Positions 10,961-23,170 of a stretch of 64,000 nucleotides of DNA are shown here, piece by piece. A program made the position numbers and the translations under genes. Every line of letters starts with the position of its first letter. Within the stretch, counting starts at the first letter, position 1. Location: contig OX579640.1 in assembly GCA_951230915.1 (NCBI GenBank), positions 19,860,981 through 19,924,980 on the forward strand. Reading direction: 5' to 3'. Origin of the DNA: Antitrichia curtipendula (lineage: Eukaryota > Streptophyta > Bryopsida > Hypnales > Leucodontaceae). Under the pieces are notes generated by a model. The model saw only the letters and a program-made list of their open reading frames with translations. It had not been told where the DNA came from and did no database searches.

Positions 10961-13124
10961 GAAGCACCCAAATCTGGTGTTGGCAAAACTTTGAAGTTAA
11001 ATAAAACCTAACCAAGTTGCTATTTTTAATAGTATCCAAGTTTCTATTTTTAGTAAGTTCTTCTTGAAGTCTAGTTATAGCATCAATAGTCTATTCTTAA
11101 AAATAAATGATAGTGATTTTTCGTTTCAAGACTTTGTGCAAGGGTACCCATTGCAATCTTGACTTCTTGTAGCATTGAGAGCTTTTGGAAATGTGCCTCG
11201 AAAATACAAGATCTTGGAGAAAAAATCACATTCAAATTTTTTTTTTAATTTAAAAAAAAATATGGAGTATATTTTTAAAAGCCATAAATTGTTTGGGGTT
11301 ATACATGTTCGGCAATTTAACCTCATATTTTTGTGGTCTAAATTTTTTTTAATTTTACTTGTGAAAACTGAAAAGAGGATTGGAAGACTTCACATCATTT
11401 TTGTAGTTTTAACACCCTCATGTTCAAACATTATAATCTTTTACTCTATAAGTGATATTGTTGTATTTTAGCAACCTATGAACCCCTAATATGTCTTGTT
11501 TGAATTTATATGGTTAAAATTTTTTTTTTATTGATACGCCTAGTCACCTAATCAAAATGTTAACATTTTGTTCAATTTAGAGCAAATTTGTAGAAGCTCA
11601 AAACATGCCTTGGGCATCTAGGATTCTAGGGATTACAGTTTGTTATTGAATTTCGAATTAGAGAAGTTGCTAAATTGATTTTACACTGACTATATGGCAA
11701 GAAATTCAAAAATATAAATCCATGTAGCCATGTAGGCCCTATGCTAATTATTGCCAAAAAAAAATCCAAGTTGGCATTTCTCCATGTTCACCTTGAAATG
11801 AAATGAAAAAAAAAAAATTAGAAGCTATTCAATTTAAGACTTTCAAGTATAGGATCGCCATTCATAAAGTCATTTATTTCAATTGATTTTCAAATAAATT
11901 TCATGTAGTGTGACCTTATCAAGTTAGCAATTGCAAGATATTAAACTTTGATCATTTGATTTCCATAATGCCATTTGAGAAAAAATGGAAAATGTTCAAT
12001 ACTTTAATTTGTAAACTTTGGATTTAAAAATAAACATGAGGGAGTAGTCAATCAATAGTCCAACTAAAAAAACATTAAAACTAATAGAACAAAAGTTACA
12101 AAACGTGAATTATTTTTTGATTTAATTCTAAAGACTTAAAGGAGATTTCATCATATATGAAGCAATCAAATAATTTGTTACTTATTTCTTGCTTTGGTAA
12201 AGAATTTCCATTGTTTTTATTTCTTAGCCCCTAAAGTAACGTACTCTCATTGTCCTTTCTGCCAGGGACAAAATGGATTTTCGATAGGCTCCTATGATCT
12301 CATTTTTTACTGAAACTTTTGAAAACTTTTTCATAAGAATGATAACATGGAATGATAGATAAACTTATGAGTTTATTCATAATACAATTTCTATTCCAAT
12401 CGGTGCCTAGGAGCAAAGGGTATGCCACAATAACCTCAAACAGGGGAGATCGGGACACCGGGCGGTCCAAGACTCCGGGTAGACAAAAAAATCCACAAAA
12501 AAATGAAATACAAATTTGTATATTTTTTTTCCAGTTGGATTATATTTTCTTTTAAATGGGAGGCTTTCATTCATCCCATTTGGATTAGGAATGGAAAATT
12601 TATGGGTTTTTTGTGGAGCGGGCAATCCTAGCAACTTCTTAAAATAAATTTGTTTCTTTCACTTCGAATGCTAATAACTTTCAATCCATACGGTCAAACA
12701 TCACAAATTTTTTATCACGTCATCTAAGACAAGTGTAGAACAAGATCCTTTGGTTCGATTCAAAAAATAAATTGGAAAATTTAATTCATAGGTGAACATA
12801 GCAAAAGTGGTGGTTTAGGGTGGTTTGGGCCAAAAAATGGACTTCAGACTTTAGGGCTTCACCAAAAATAAAATAGAACACTCTTTTACCTACCATCTAA
12901 GCATACAAGCTTCTTCTATACTATTACAAAAAGGTCCAATAGATTACAAAAATTGACAAAGGCGAAGCAACAATACACGAGGTGGAAAGAAAACAATAAA
13001 TGTACATATTTTATAAATCCGTTGAAGTACATGGTAAACTAATAAAGGCTTTACATAATTACATACATTCGCTTTGTACAACTTCCAGTATTTTATTCTA
13101 TACATCTATCTAGTTATACACAAT
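10961..13124. other. AT-rich non-coding interval with a TTAA-family relic
   Basis: No gene is seen. Poly-A and poly-T runs are frequent. From about 12235 to 12870 the order of blocks (CATTGTCCTTTC...GGGACAAAATGGATTTTCG, CCAATCGGTGCCTAGGAGCAAA, CTTTCAATCCATACGGTCAAA, ACAAGATCCTTTGG) matches family-3 TTAA elements, so an old copy lies here. It has gained a short GC-rich stretch (12440-12480). Confidence 0.6.
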
Positions 13125-15419
13125 CTAGTCTACATCTTCGATTACAACGCCGCGTGCTATGCTATTTCTCAAAAATCGTTGCAATTCTTCTTGCGATTCG
13201 AAAGTCCTCAGAAGCTGAAGTGCTTCTATATTGTATCTATCATGTAAGTGGGAAAAAATGTCATTCACGAGGGCTGGCTCATGGAAGGTATTGTCTTCAG
13301 TGTACGCCATTTCTTCCTCATAGCTCAATTCCCCCTCAAATCCGACTGGCTGGCCTTGAGAGTTAAACATGATGCGTTATGGATGTGGTGCGCGTATAAA
13401 AATTAAGCGTTCTGGGTCCCAATGTCCACCGGCAATCTGACCAAAATATAGTTGACGCCCTGGATTACTATCTCCAAACACCCTCCTGATCATCTCTGTC
13501 ACTTGGTTGTCACACGTCCATGGTATGTCAGCCACCGTTCCTGCCGGGAGGTGTCGGTTGTGGTAGCCCCACTTCCAAAGCCATGTCATGTCGGACCCCC
13601 AATGTACTCTATTACCAGGGCCCGGTAAATTTTCTTCATTGTACTCGTAATGTTGAGGCATGTGGTCTTCAAGGCCAAACGTTTTGTACAGTCGTGCATG
13701 AAATGGAGCCCTGCATTGCGCACATCTCTTTCTGGTGACCATGTGTGGAATAAGACACACGGGGTGGTATAAATGGCCACATGTACCAAGATTCCATCCA
13801 CCCTCGGGGCCAAACGGTTGTTGGCACATTATACATGTTGTTCCATCTTTTACAAAATCTGGAACGGAAGGCCACACTAGTGGCGTAATGCCATCGTTGT
13901 TGGGTGGCCCGTACCGTTGGCAATCGATATTATATTGGAATTCCAAGTCTGGACGGGCATTCCAATCGATGCTTGAATTCTCCCTATACGTTGGCAAATC
14001 ATCGGTGAACATTTCTGCCACCCAAGGCCACGAGGTCAAGCCAAAATAACGTTGACCGCCATCATTGAATTCTGCAGCCACTCTCCTCACTTCACGTTGC
14101 ATTTGCTCAGCCTCTTTTAGCGCTAAGATGCATGTCAACTTCATGTTGCACATTTGAAGCAGCCTCTGCTCCGTCTGAGGATTTTGAACCAACTGCATAT
14201 TTTCAGCACTCAATGCGGTCATGGTCTGCTCCAAGGTTGTTCGAGCTGCAGTAACCACCGCCACCTCTGCCTCGGCGTTGTTGGCACGAAGTTCCAAAGC
14301 ACGCATGGCGTTTGTTAATTCTTCCATGTTTGTGCGAGTACTTCCAAGCTCTGCTTCAACTCGCTCAGCACGTGCACGCATAATATCCAATGTGGTACTT
14401 TCTGCACTTGGAAAAGTGGATCGTGATCGCAGCACAAACTCAGATGTATTGCTCGGGCCTGGTGTGTCTTCGTCTGCACCGTATGTAGCACGTTCCACTA
14501 CAAGATCGAGTGGTGGAACTGAGTCTGTGCTGACCCGCCTTTCACGCTCTACGAGCTCGGCTTCACGTGCGATGAGGCGCACATTTTCATCTTGAACGGC
14601 CCGCATCCTTGCATGATGAACTTCCAACACTGCAGCATGTTGTCGTCGTGTTTCTTCTTTTTCTGCTTGCAGTGTTTGTACTAATTGGCGCAAGCGAATT
14701 ACTTCTTCACCGTCAGCTTGCACTCCACCAATCACAGCTTGTTGGTTTACATCTGGACCGCTGCCCTGACCAACTTCTACCTCCATCAACTCCGTCCCTG
14801 GATGCTCCGCCAGTGGAACCACGTCCATTTGCACATTTTGGACATCATCCAATGGCACGGCAAGATTTGGTACATTGTCCAACGGCACAGCAGGATTTGG
14901 TGCAATGTGGCGAGTTCGATTTGGAAATGTATTATTCCGCGATTTGCCCAAAAAGCTGCTCCAGTCCACATCCTTGCCAAGAAAAACCTCCGCATATGCC
15001 ATTTGGCATAATGAGAGTGTCCTGTCTTTCTTGGATCTTGCCCCCCAAAGTGCCAATGATACTTCAATCATCCTCTTTTTGAAGTGCGGATGTTGGCACT
15101 GGTCAATATTTACCACGCCAGATTTCACGTGCACCTCGTACCGGTCGTGTGGCTAATGGCAGTTGATGTGGGCCCAATCTATATATTGACGACATATCAC
15201 TCTTGTCCATGGGCCATCTGCCTCCAACCACCCAGGCTTTGCCATAACCTCTTCGGCATTAAGTGTGCCCCAATCCAAGGTTGCTCTGTTTCCTCTCTTC
15301 CTTCTACCTGGGGGTTCACGTGCAGGTACCAAACCTCCTGGGGGGTCACCTCCAAGTCCCAAACCTCCTCGGGGGTCACCTCCAGGTCCCGAACCTCCTG
15401 CTACATCCTCTACGTCCAT
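13125..15419 (-). pseudogene. RING-finger coiled-coil protein with in-frame stops
   Basis: A single minus-strand frame of 765 codons starts at ATG 15419 and ends with TAG at 13125. It is interrupted only by TAG at 15153 and TAA at 13377, with no frameshift. N-terminal part: GPGG/GGDP repeats, basic GRRKRGNR, then TLDWGTL...WLEADGPWTRVICRQYIDWAHIN. Middle: a long coiled coil of about 200 residues (VIRLRQLVQTLQAEKEETRR...). C-terminal part: a RING-type finger CIMC...CGHLYHPVC...CAQC with H in the fourth-fifth positions, then a Trp-rich tail. RING proteins of this form act as E3 ubiquitin ligases. The partner is unknown. Both internal stops could derive from CAG or CAA by one C-to-T change. Several similar plant reading frames are transposon-borne, which is my inference here from the location. 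Confidence 0.7.
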
Positions 15420-16527
15420 TCTTGATACCTGTCGTGCCGGTAGTTAGCGCGTAAGTATCTTTAGCACAAAAATGTGGTAAGATGACACGAGTTATCGTCC
15501 CAGGGAATTCTAGTATGTTGCTGCAAGTTTTGGGTATCTGGATCACTTCCAAAAACACCCCAAGCAATCCGTACACTCTATTACTATCTTCCGGAAACTA
15601 GTATTTTCCGGATTCCAATCCGGATCCGCCCTATTCTGGATTTTGGTTCCAACTCTCTCAAGTAACTGGTTTTAGATACCCCTGTTTCACCCTCAGGGGG
15701 TCCACTATTGATCTTTCCGAGGGGCAGGGACTCGCCACTCTTGGTTCACACTCTCTATCCGTAACAAACAAAACAAACACCCAAGAATTATATGGTAATA
15801 GCAAAGGGAGAATCCGTACCCTCACAATCTTCCAGATGACGTATCCGAAAAGTAGGTCACACAAGGCCCGGTTAGATCCACCTTACTACAACGACAGATC
15901 CAAACTTTCCGGATTTGTAGTGTTGACTTCTTAACTTTCGAGTGCTCCGGAGGTTGGCAGACCTTCCGATGGCTGGGATAATTCCTCAGGCGGTTGCTTA
16001 TCTCCGCACGGAATCCTCCCTGGACTTTCGGACTCGCACCCTCACCCGTAACAGGCTTCCACCGGATCACCGTTCCAGCAATTTAAAGGCACCATGCACA
16101 GCTCCTCATTCACACATCTAAAGCTCTTCCGTCACAGCATATGTATCCGTCAACCCAAGAATCCGGACTCCCTTTCACACACTCTCACTCACAAACCAGT
16201 GTACGACTCAATCATCAACGCGATACGCAAAGAGATGATCAAATTGATCTCTGGTAAGCTTCGATTAAATGACAAGAAAGAGAATGACAAGCCAACAAGC
16301 CGGCCTGCCCTTAAAAACAAACAAAAAGCGGCCAAAAGGCCCACACAAAACCCGACCAACGGCCAACTACAAATTCGGCTAACGGTCCTAATAACCGTTC
16401 CGGCTAAAACGGAAATCCGTTTGACAGCCTAAAAGTCCGGAACTAGGGGCCTACAGTCCGGGTTACCCGTTTCCGGAAATAACTAATAAGTCAAAATCCT
16501 AACTAAAAAGACAGCCACCCGCACTAG
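15420..16527. other. CCGG-rich non-coding interval
   Basis: No supported gene. The interval is marked by repeated TTCCGG and CCGGA motifs (for example TTCCGGAAACTAGT, TTCCGGATTCCAATCCGGAT) that continue through the reading frame to the right and stop near 18690. This composition sets 15590-18690 apart from its AT-rich surroundings and suggests one inserted unit. Confidence 0.55.
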
Positions 16528-18459
16528 TCATTTGCGGGGCTTCTTTGTCGATGGTCCGGCCCTGAGATTTGCTGGAGTGGACTTTCGGGCAGTTACCTTT
16601 GGTGGAGTCCTCTTCGTTGCCGACCGAGTCCGGATCTGAGGCGGATCAGAATGCGTCCCATCCGATTGGGAGTGAGACTCCGCAGATTCCTCTTCTGTCT
16701 CATCGATCTCCAGCGGCTCCTCGATCCTCGTGTGTCGCTGCCGTGTCGTCTTTGTCTCCGTCAAATTAATGACGGTGTTGCCTGGATTCGCTGGTGGCGG
16801 AGTGTTCTACATATGCATAAACCTGTCCGGATCGGTCCGGGCAGGATTCCGGACACTTGCTGCTGCTATGGCCTCAGCTTCCGTCTCCGTCAGCTGGAGA
16901 GGCGGAAACAGGTTTACCGCCGCCTGTCTTCCGGCTGTCCCCTCCTGGACGGTGGTCTGCGTGCCCGCTTCCTTCGGCGTTTTAACCTCCGGATAAGTGA
17001 CTACGTGAGTCGGGATTTCCGGATTTCTCTTTCCCGTTGAAGTTCCGGCCCCATGAGTTTCTTGGAACTCTCCTCCCGGAAGATCAGCGAACATTGCTTG
17101 GTCAAGTAGGTTCGGGTCGAGGCTTCCAATCAGCTGTCGCATCTCCTTCAGCACTCCCTCCATCCGGGCCTCGAAGTCCGTCAGGATGAGTACGACCTTC
17201 GTTCCGGTAATGTGGCCTTGGGCCACCATCTGTGAGTTCCAGAGTTGGGCCCTCGAGATGGTGCTGGCCGGAAGGTCGATCAGTTCTCCCAGCTTCCGTA
17301 CTAGAGCCATCGCTTCCGTGGACTTCCGGTTCGCGATGTGCATCTCCCGTTCCGACCACTGGTACTAGCTCCGGAACTGATCTTGTTCCTCCTGAAGACT
17401 CCGGATCTGATCGTACAAAACCTTGACGTCTTCCGGATTCGGTCTTCGTGCGATGGCGGCCAAGATCTCCCTCTCGTCCTTCACTCCTAACGTATGGCAA
17501 ACGTCTTGGAGTACTGCTGCCATCCGGTCGTTCACCGTCCTCGTCGTTCGCAGCCAATGTATGGCGTTCTCGACTGGATCCAACTCCTTGTGCGGGCTTT
17601 CCGGCTGGACGAAACCTTCTGCCACTTGTTTTCCTCGCGCTGCCCGGTCGGTGGACTTCCGCCTGCTGGTTCCGGCCTTCTCCGGAGTGGTCTGTGTTTC
17701 CTCCGGAACGTCCTCCTCCTCGGATTCCGGCTCCTCCGGCTGCGATTCCGGTCTCAGCCCGTACTTGAGGAGATTCTCCCCTTTCTTGTACATAAGCTGC
17801 TCCGGCTCGCTCAGGGTTTCCATCCAGTGGTACAAGTGGAACAAGTACGGGCTAATGTGACTGGACTTCCGTCCTGCAATCCCATTCGCTAACTTATCCA
17901 CAATCGTGTGAATAAGTCCGCCCCAATTTACGGGTCTTGGGGGCGGGTTAACCCTGTTTCCTAAAGCCCCGAAAATGGTGTTGGCCACCGTGGTGGTCAC
18001 CCGGTTAGGCTTTTCCAGATATAGGATGGGAATCAGGAACTCTAAGAGTTGCTGATCCCGGGCGTACACGCAATCCGTCGCTGCAAACCCCTCTTTTGGG
18101 TCGGCGGAGTTCCGGAATCTTTCTACCGCAAACTTCTCTGTCCGGCCGGCCCATCCATGCCCCCGGTTCAGTGCAAAGTACGTTCCGGCCCAGAGCTCTT
18201 GTGTCCAAGCTCTCGGGCGGCCCCTCACCGTCAACTCATACTGATTGGGAACTCCATAAAGGAGTTCCTCAATCATTCCTTCACTCTTCAAGTTCCATGG
18301 GCGGTGTAAGAATCCGACACAGCCCATGGTCTCTAAATCCTCCTGCAACTCTCTATGGCGATCCGTATCAAACGGAATCGCCGGGCTGACAGTCCGTGCG
18401 GTCACCGCCAGTCTACGGGTTTGAGTTTCCGTCATCATGTCGGTCCTCCGGAGTTGCAC
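16528..18459 (-). pseudogene. Retroelement ORF1-like protein, two in-frame TAG stops
   Basis: One uninterrupted minus-strand frame of 644 codons runs from ATG at 18459 (or the ATG at 18438) to TGA at 16528. TAG codons stand at 17365 and 16807. The first 240 residues form a folded-looking domain (PWNLKSEGMIEELLYG, ELWAGTYFALNRGHGW, LIPILYLEKPNRVTT, NWGGLIHTIVDKL), reminiscent in layout of the plant retrotransposon ORF1/plant mobile-protein type that ends in a helical Leu-Pro-Tyr segment. That resemblance is loose. It is followed by an acidic Glu/Pro stretch, a basic stretch, helical segments (REILAAIARRPNPEDVKVLYDQIRS), and a basic tail ending KKPRK. A TATA box lies about 115 bases upstream. 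It may encode a structural or nucleic-acid-binding protein of a non-autonomous element. Function is unknown. Confidence 0.6.
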
Positions 18460-18570
18460 CGACCTTACTTCCGCTTCCTACCTCGATCCTATCTCACCAC
18501 TCTTTCTCTCACTAAACGTACTCGCGAAAATGCCGCAAAGAAAAAAGACCGAATGAGAATGGCGGCGGGG

Positions 18571-18578
18571 TTTATATA
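18571..18578 (-). promoter_or_regulatory. TATA box for the 18459 reading frame
   Basis: On the minus strand this reads TATATAAA in a GC-rich setting (GCTATATAAACCCCGCC), 112 bases before the ATG at 18459. Position and sequence fit a plant RNA polymerase II promoter. Confidence 0.5.
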
Positions 18579-18719
18579 GCGGCGCGAAACCCTAAGTTCC
18601 CGAACCGGTGGAGTTCCCGTAAGTTCCCTAGCCGGAACCCCTACGATCCGGAACTTCCGACTATCCGGCTACTGGTTCCGGAACACTGTTTTAACCTAAT
18701 TAGAGTTTTAACTTTCCTA

Positions 18720-18977
18720 CGAAAGAGATCTTTTCTAATGTAGGTTTCTAGCGTCTAAACTTCTACACCTATGCAAAAATTTCAAAGTTCTTCTCCTATA
18801 TATCTCTATTTTATGTATTAAGTTTAGTTTCTGGACGTTCCGTAACGTTACAATACCTGTAAAATGACACATACGATACTGTATGCGAATACAATGACAA
18901 TTTGCTTTGCCTTACGTTGCGTGAAGGCAACTAAAATGTGGCAAAACAATGTCAAATGTATAACACTTCCCCTCAAA
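18720..18977 (-). mobile_element. LTR start with polypurine tract, minus orientation (remnant)
   Basis: On the minus strand a purine run TTTGAGGGGAAG (18977-18966) is followed directly by TGTTATACATT (from 18965). That is the usual junction of polypurine tract and 3' LTR in plant Ty1/copia elements, whose ends carry a similar CCCCTCAA block when read on the other strand. I find no second LTR copy in the window and no pol frame in 18978-19230, so this is a truncated remnant. The far end of the LTR is not defined; 18720 is a guess. Confidence 0.4.
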
Positions 18978-19239
18978 TTGTAGAGCGAAGCTTTCTCAAG
19001 CTCGGACAATGCAACTCAAAAGAGGAAGCACGTAAACTGTCCAAAAAAGTTTACTTATACCCCCCAATTACCGACCCGATTAGGCAGGGTAATTAACATA
19101 ACATCAGCCCGTCCCCCCCCCCCCGAATCTAGACTGTCCAGGGCGTGGGACAGTCCTAGAATGGATGGCCGATACGTCTACAGAGGTCCGACACAGGGTT
19201 GGGACGCCGTTGACAGGTTCGGGAAATAATTACACCGTC

Positions 19240-19655
19240 GCCCGAGACTTGGACGGATGGATTTTCCGTCTTCTCGACGGTCTGCCCGTCCCCTCGACGG
19301 ATTGCCCGTCCCCTCGACGGAATACCTGTCTCCTAGACAGCATACCCGTCTCCTGGACGGCATATCCGTCTCCTGAACGGCATACCCGTCTCCTGAACGG
19401 TATACCCGTCTCGTGGACGGCATACTCGTCTCCTCGACGGAATACCCGTCTCGTGGACGGCAAACCCGTCTCTTGGATGGAAAGGCCGTCCAAAAGGACG
19501 AGGTGCCCGTCTCTTCGACGGCCTGTCGCTGGTCGGGAACGGCCCGCCCATCCTCTCGACGGCCTATTTGTGGTCTGGGACGGCCTGTCCCTGGTCGGGA
19601 ACGGCCCGCCCATCCTCTCGACGGCCTGCCAAACGTCCTGGACGGCCCTTTAAAA
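19240..19655. repeat. GACGG array 2
   Basis: About 20 GACGG/CCGTC units alternate at roughly 20-base intervals, for example CCCGTCTCCTGGACGGCATA and CCCGTCTCGTGGACGGCATA. Unlike array 1 each unit pairs a CCGTC with a GACGG, so it is made of small palindromes. Just to the left, 19127-19156 has a CAGGGCGTGGGACAGTCC segment with a C10+ run that could be another hAT-type end, but I found no partner. Confidence 0.8.
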
Positions 19656-22139
19656 ATTTTATTTTTATTTTTTTGAAAATTGATTTTTTATTTTTAGTAA
19701 AAAGCAGTTTTTTTATTTCTTCATGTCATGTCCATGTTAGAAAGTCTTGTAGCCATCTTAGAAAATGTTATGACTGTTTTAGGTGGGAAGATGACCATCA
19801 TGGAAACAATTTTCTGCTGATTTGGGGTAGTCTACAAACTCTTTTGGGCTTACTGGACAGTACACTTCAAAAATTAAAAAAAAAATCACAATTAATCCAA
19901 AAAATAAAATTCCAGTTGCGTTCTTCATTTCTCACATGTGTCTTTGTATGGAAAAAATTTGATTATTTTTGCTAAAGGCAATACAACAAATCAGTCATTC
20001 TGCTTGTCATAGGCAGGTTTATCTTATATCACAAGGATAATGACATTAGAATCCATCATAGCATAAACTTAATTTCCATTTCATGATTTATTTAGAATGT
20101 ACTAAATGTAGTAGACATTAAAAACACATTCAAAGTACAAATCGCAATAATGAAATTTCATTTTTAGGGTCGTGTTGGGGGATTTTACATAAAATAGGAA
20201 CTAGAGAAAATGAACTTTTGCTTGATAGTTAGACTCAAACTCAGAAAATATCAATTTGGGGGATAAATTTCAGATTTAGACTAAGGAGCAACAACTTCCC
20301 AAGATACACTAAAGTAGCATTTTTTTTTTTTTTTTTTTTCCTAAACTCTAAATTACGCGGAGGCAAATATCCGAAAGACTACAAAATCATTTGGATACAC
20401 TTTGTAACTCAACATGGAAGGTCCCCGAAAAATGAATTGAACGCTTCCACAATCTTTCCATCTCATTGAAGTGATTGAATTGCCATCACATTGGCACTAA
20501 ATGATGTCGTTGGGCGTTCAGAGGTTGAAGTTTATTGTAAATATCTTGCAATCTACAATTCTATATAGGCAAAGTTTGTGAAATTTCTTCCGGTCAATTG
20601 AACACTACTCTAGTACTCTAGTATGAGATCTTACATACTACAAGTAGATGTGCACCTTAAAGGCCTAAAGTCCTAAACACATTCATTTTTTTTTTTACAT
20701 TCATTACTATAGAAATGGCAATTTATTTCAGATATAGGATGCAAAAGAGGCCTTGGGACTTTAGTCAGTTTAGTGGTTAACATACAGTACTACATAAGCA
20801 ATTAATAAACAATCCATATGAAAAACTATAATAATTCACCGCTAGTTGCTTTATAATTTAGAAGCCATAAAAAAAATATAGAGACCACAAAAATGTCAAG
20901 TTCATGTACTCAATGTTGCATTTCAATTTTATTACACCAATCTACTCTTATTTGCTATAGTTACATAAACTTGAACATCAAATACTCTTAAAATTGCAAC
21001 AGTGAAGAGGGTTTAGAGTTTAGGGTTTGGGATTTAGGGTATTGTCCTATAGGATTTACTTCAAAACCTAGCATGGACCGAAAACCACGAAAAATGTTCT
21101 TCCTTTTTTTAGTTGGCATTATAAGTGCAAAACTTGATCGAGATGTAGTCTTTGAAGTTTGAATTGGAAAAAAATAGATTAATGATTTAAAATCAAAGTT
21201 TTATAAAACATATTGAAGACACCAAAAAACGGCATAACAATATCTTTAGAAGGTAAAACATTCTTAAGTTTAGATGTATAGGGCTACATTCTTTTTCTGT
21301 AATGTATAAATGGAAAGCCAAAACAATGTTTTACATTAATCAATGATATGCATATGACATATGTTGTTTAGGAGGTCTTTCACTTATTTCATAATTAACC
21401 ATTTCAGAGTTTTAATCTTACTACCTTTAACTAGAGCATTTAGAGGGTGGTTTTTGTCTTGGTCTTTGTATATTTGATCCGGGCTTAGTAAGTTATTGAA
21501 TGTTTGTACGTTTGAGACTTTGAGTTTAGTATATTAATGTAGACAAGGTTTAAAATTCAACAAAATACTAAATTGTCAGGTGCACTTACATGCAGGGAAG
21601 GATAAAATCAAAATACAATAATTCCAAAGGTGAAATTGTTCAAGTTATAATTGATAAAACTCATTTGAGTTCAAATTTGAGCCCTATAGAATATAAATTA
21701 TTTTAAGGGATTGCGAGATTCTGGGATTTTTGTAAAAAAAACATTGCCCAATGCCAACAATTTTCGTGAAAATGGGTGCAATTAGAATGAATCAAATATT
21801 AACATGAACATCCAAATAGAACATTCTAGGACTGACATTAAGAAGTTTTCAATTTGACCTTCTATGGTTTTTCTATGTTTTTTCCATTATTTACGTGCAA
21901 CAAAATATAATTCCATTCTAAATGAGCATTAAACCTTGTTTTTTGAGCATTTGAATGTCATCTCTGGTATTTATTTGTCGTCTAATTGAAACAAGTGTGA
22001 ACATTAAGTTAGCACTCTTAAACTACCCGCCACCGTAGTCTAATGCCCGATTGAGAGGGAGGACACCTGTCTTGACAAGTCCGAGAGTGCCAAACCACAT
22101 AAATGAAAAATTCTCCGAACAAGGACTAGAAATGAATTA
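19656..22139. other. AT-rich non-coding interval between arrays 2 and 3
   Basis: No gene. It contains a T22 run (about 20318-20339), a degenerate telomere-like stretch (GGGTTTAGAGTTTAGGG, 21009-21040), and a TTAA-family relic from about 20530 to 20783 (CTTGCAATCTAC..., AGATCTTACATAC, GGCCTTGGGACTTTAG...GGTTAA). Confidence 0.6.
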
Positions 22140-22742
22140 CACTCGGCCAGCACTGTTTTGAATGGCCCGCTTGACGACCTTCCCGCCCTCTCGACGGCCT
22201 TCCCGTCCTCTTGACGGCCTTCCCGTCTCTCGAAAGTCTTCCCGTCTTCTTGACGGCCAATTCGCGGGCTGGACGGCTTGGCCCCTTGGACGGCTTGGCC
22301 CCCTGGACGGCCAGTCTGCGGGTTGGACGGCCTTCCCGTCCTCTCGACGGCCAGTCCGCGAGCTGGATGGCCTTCCCGTCCTCAGGCCTAAAACCGCAGG
22401 CTGGACGGTCTCCCCCCGTGGACGGCCTTCCCGTCCTCTCGACGGCCAGTCCGCGGGCTGGACGGTCTCCACCCCTGGACGGCCTTTTCGTCCTCTCAAC
22501 GGCCAGTCCGCGGGCTGGACGGCTTGGCCCCTAGACGGTCTCCCCCCCTGGACGCCCTTCCCGTCCTCTCGACGGCCAGTCCGCGGGCTGGACGCTCCCC
22601 CCCTGGACGGCCTTCCCGTCCTCTCAACGGCCAGTCCGCGGGGTGGACGGCTTGGCCCTCTGGACGGCCTTCCCGTCCTCTGGACGCCTTGGACGGCCCT
22701 GGACGCTCTGTCCGTCCTCTCGACAGCCTGTCCGTCGACGTG
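22140..22742. repeat. GACGG array 3
   Basis: A dense array of GACGGCC/GGACGG units in the pattern CCCGTCCTCTCGACGGCC and CAGTCCGCGGGCTGGACGG. The longer unit (about 63-75 bp, containing CCGCGGGCTGGACGG) recurs at least six times. The core is the same as in arrays 1, 2 and 4 with a different higher-order unit. Open frames across it are artefacts. Confidence 0.85.
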
Positions 22743-22749
22743 AATGATT

Positions 22750-22946
22750 GGGGTGGATTGACCCCCTCGCTCGGCCTTACCAGGGGTGCATGTAAAAAAA
22801 AGCCCTCTATTTTCGGCCGATCCAGGGTTATTATTTTATGTGATTGAACTAATTAGAGGTCTTTATGAATTCAGAATTTGCAAAAAAGGAATGGTGCGGA
22901 AAACAGGGTCGGCCCGGAGGGCCAAGCGAGGGGGTCAGTTCACCCC
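22750..22946. mobile_element. Hairpin element, arms GGGGTGGATTGACCCCCTCG
   Basis: GGGTGGATTGACCCCCTCGC then TCGGCC at 22750-22776 is mirrored by GGCCAAGCGAGGGGGTCAGT then TCACCCC at 22920-22946. The arms are about 27 bp with few mismatches and the inside is AT-rich. It sits between array 3 and the kinase-like gene promoter. Confidence 0.6.
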
Positions 22947-22962
22947 GGCCACGTGAAATGGG

Positions 22963-22970
22963 TATATAAG
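22963..22970 (+). promoter_or_regulatory. TATA box for the kinase-like gene
   Basis: TATATAAG in the context GGGTATATAAGACTG, about 200 bases before the ATG at 23171. It suits a plant core promoter, leaving a leader of about 170 bases. Confidence 0.5.
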
Positions 22971-23170
22971 ACTGTTTTTAGGGTACTTTCGCCACAGTCT
23001 TTCCTGCTCTGACGGTGCTCTCTTGTCTTGGATTGGTTGTAGTCCTTGCTTGCAAGCGCGGGTGCTGGGTAGAGGCTGTTTTGAGGAATAAGGGGGGCGG
23101 TTTTTTACTTTGTGGAAGACGAATTCCTAATTCCTTTGATTTTGATTATTTGTTACTTGTTACTGTCACG

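Noticed and set aside
10218..11039. Long open frames over the GACGG array on both strands
   Set aside because: They encode only Trp-Thr-Gly, Gly-Arg or Pro-Val-His runs, which is what a 4-6-base repeat gives in any frame.
19127..19160. CAGGGCGTGGGACAGTCC as the end of a second hAT element
   Set aside because: No matching inverted partner or 8-bp duplication was found near array 3 or elsewhere.
22137..22847. Overlapping frames of 100-190 codons in array 3
   Set aside because: Same reason: open in several frames on both strands because the repeat lacks stop codons.
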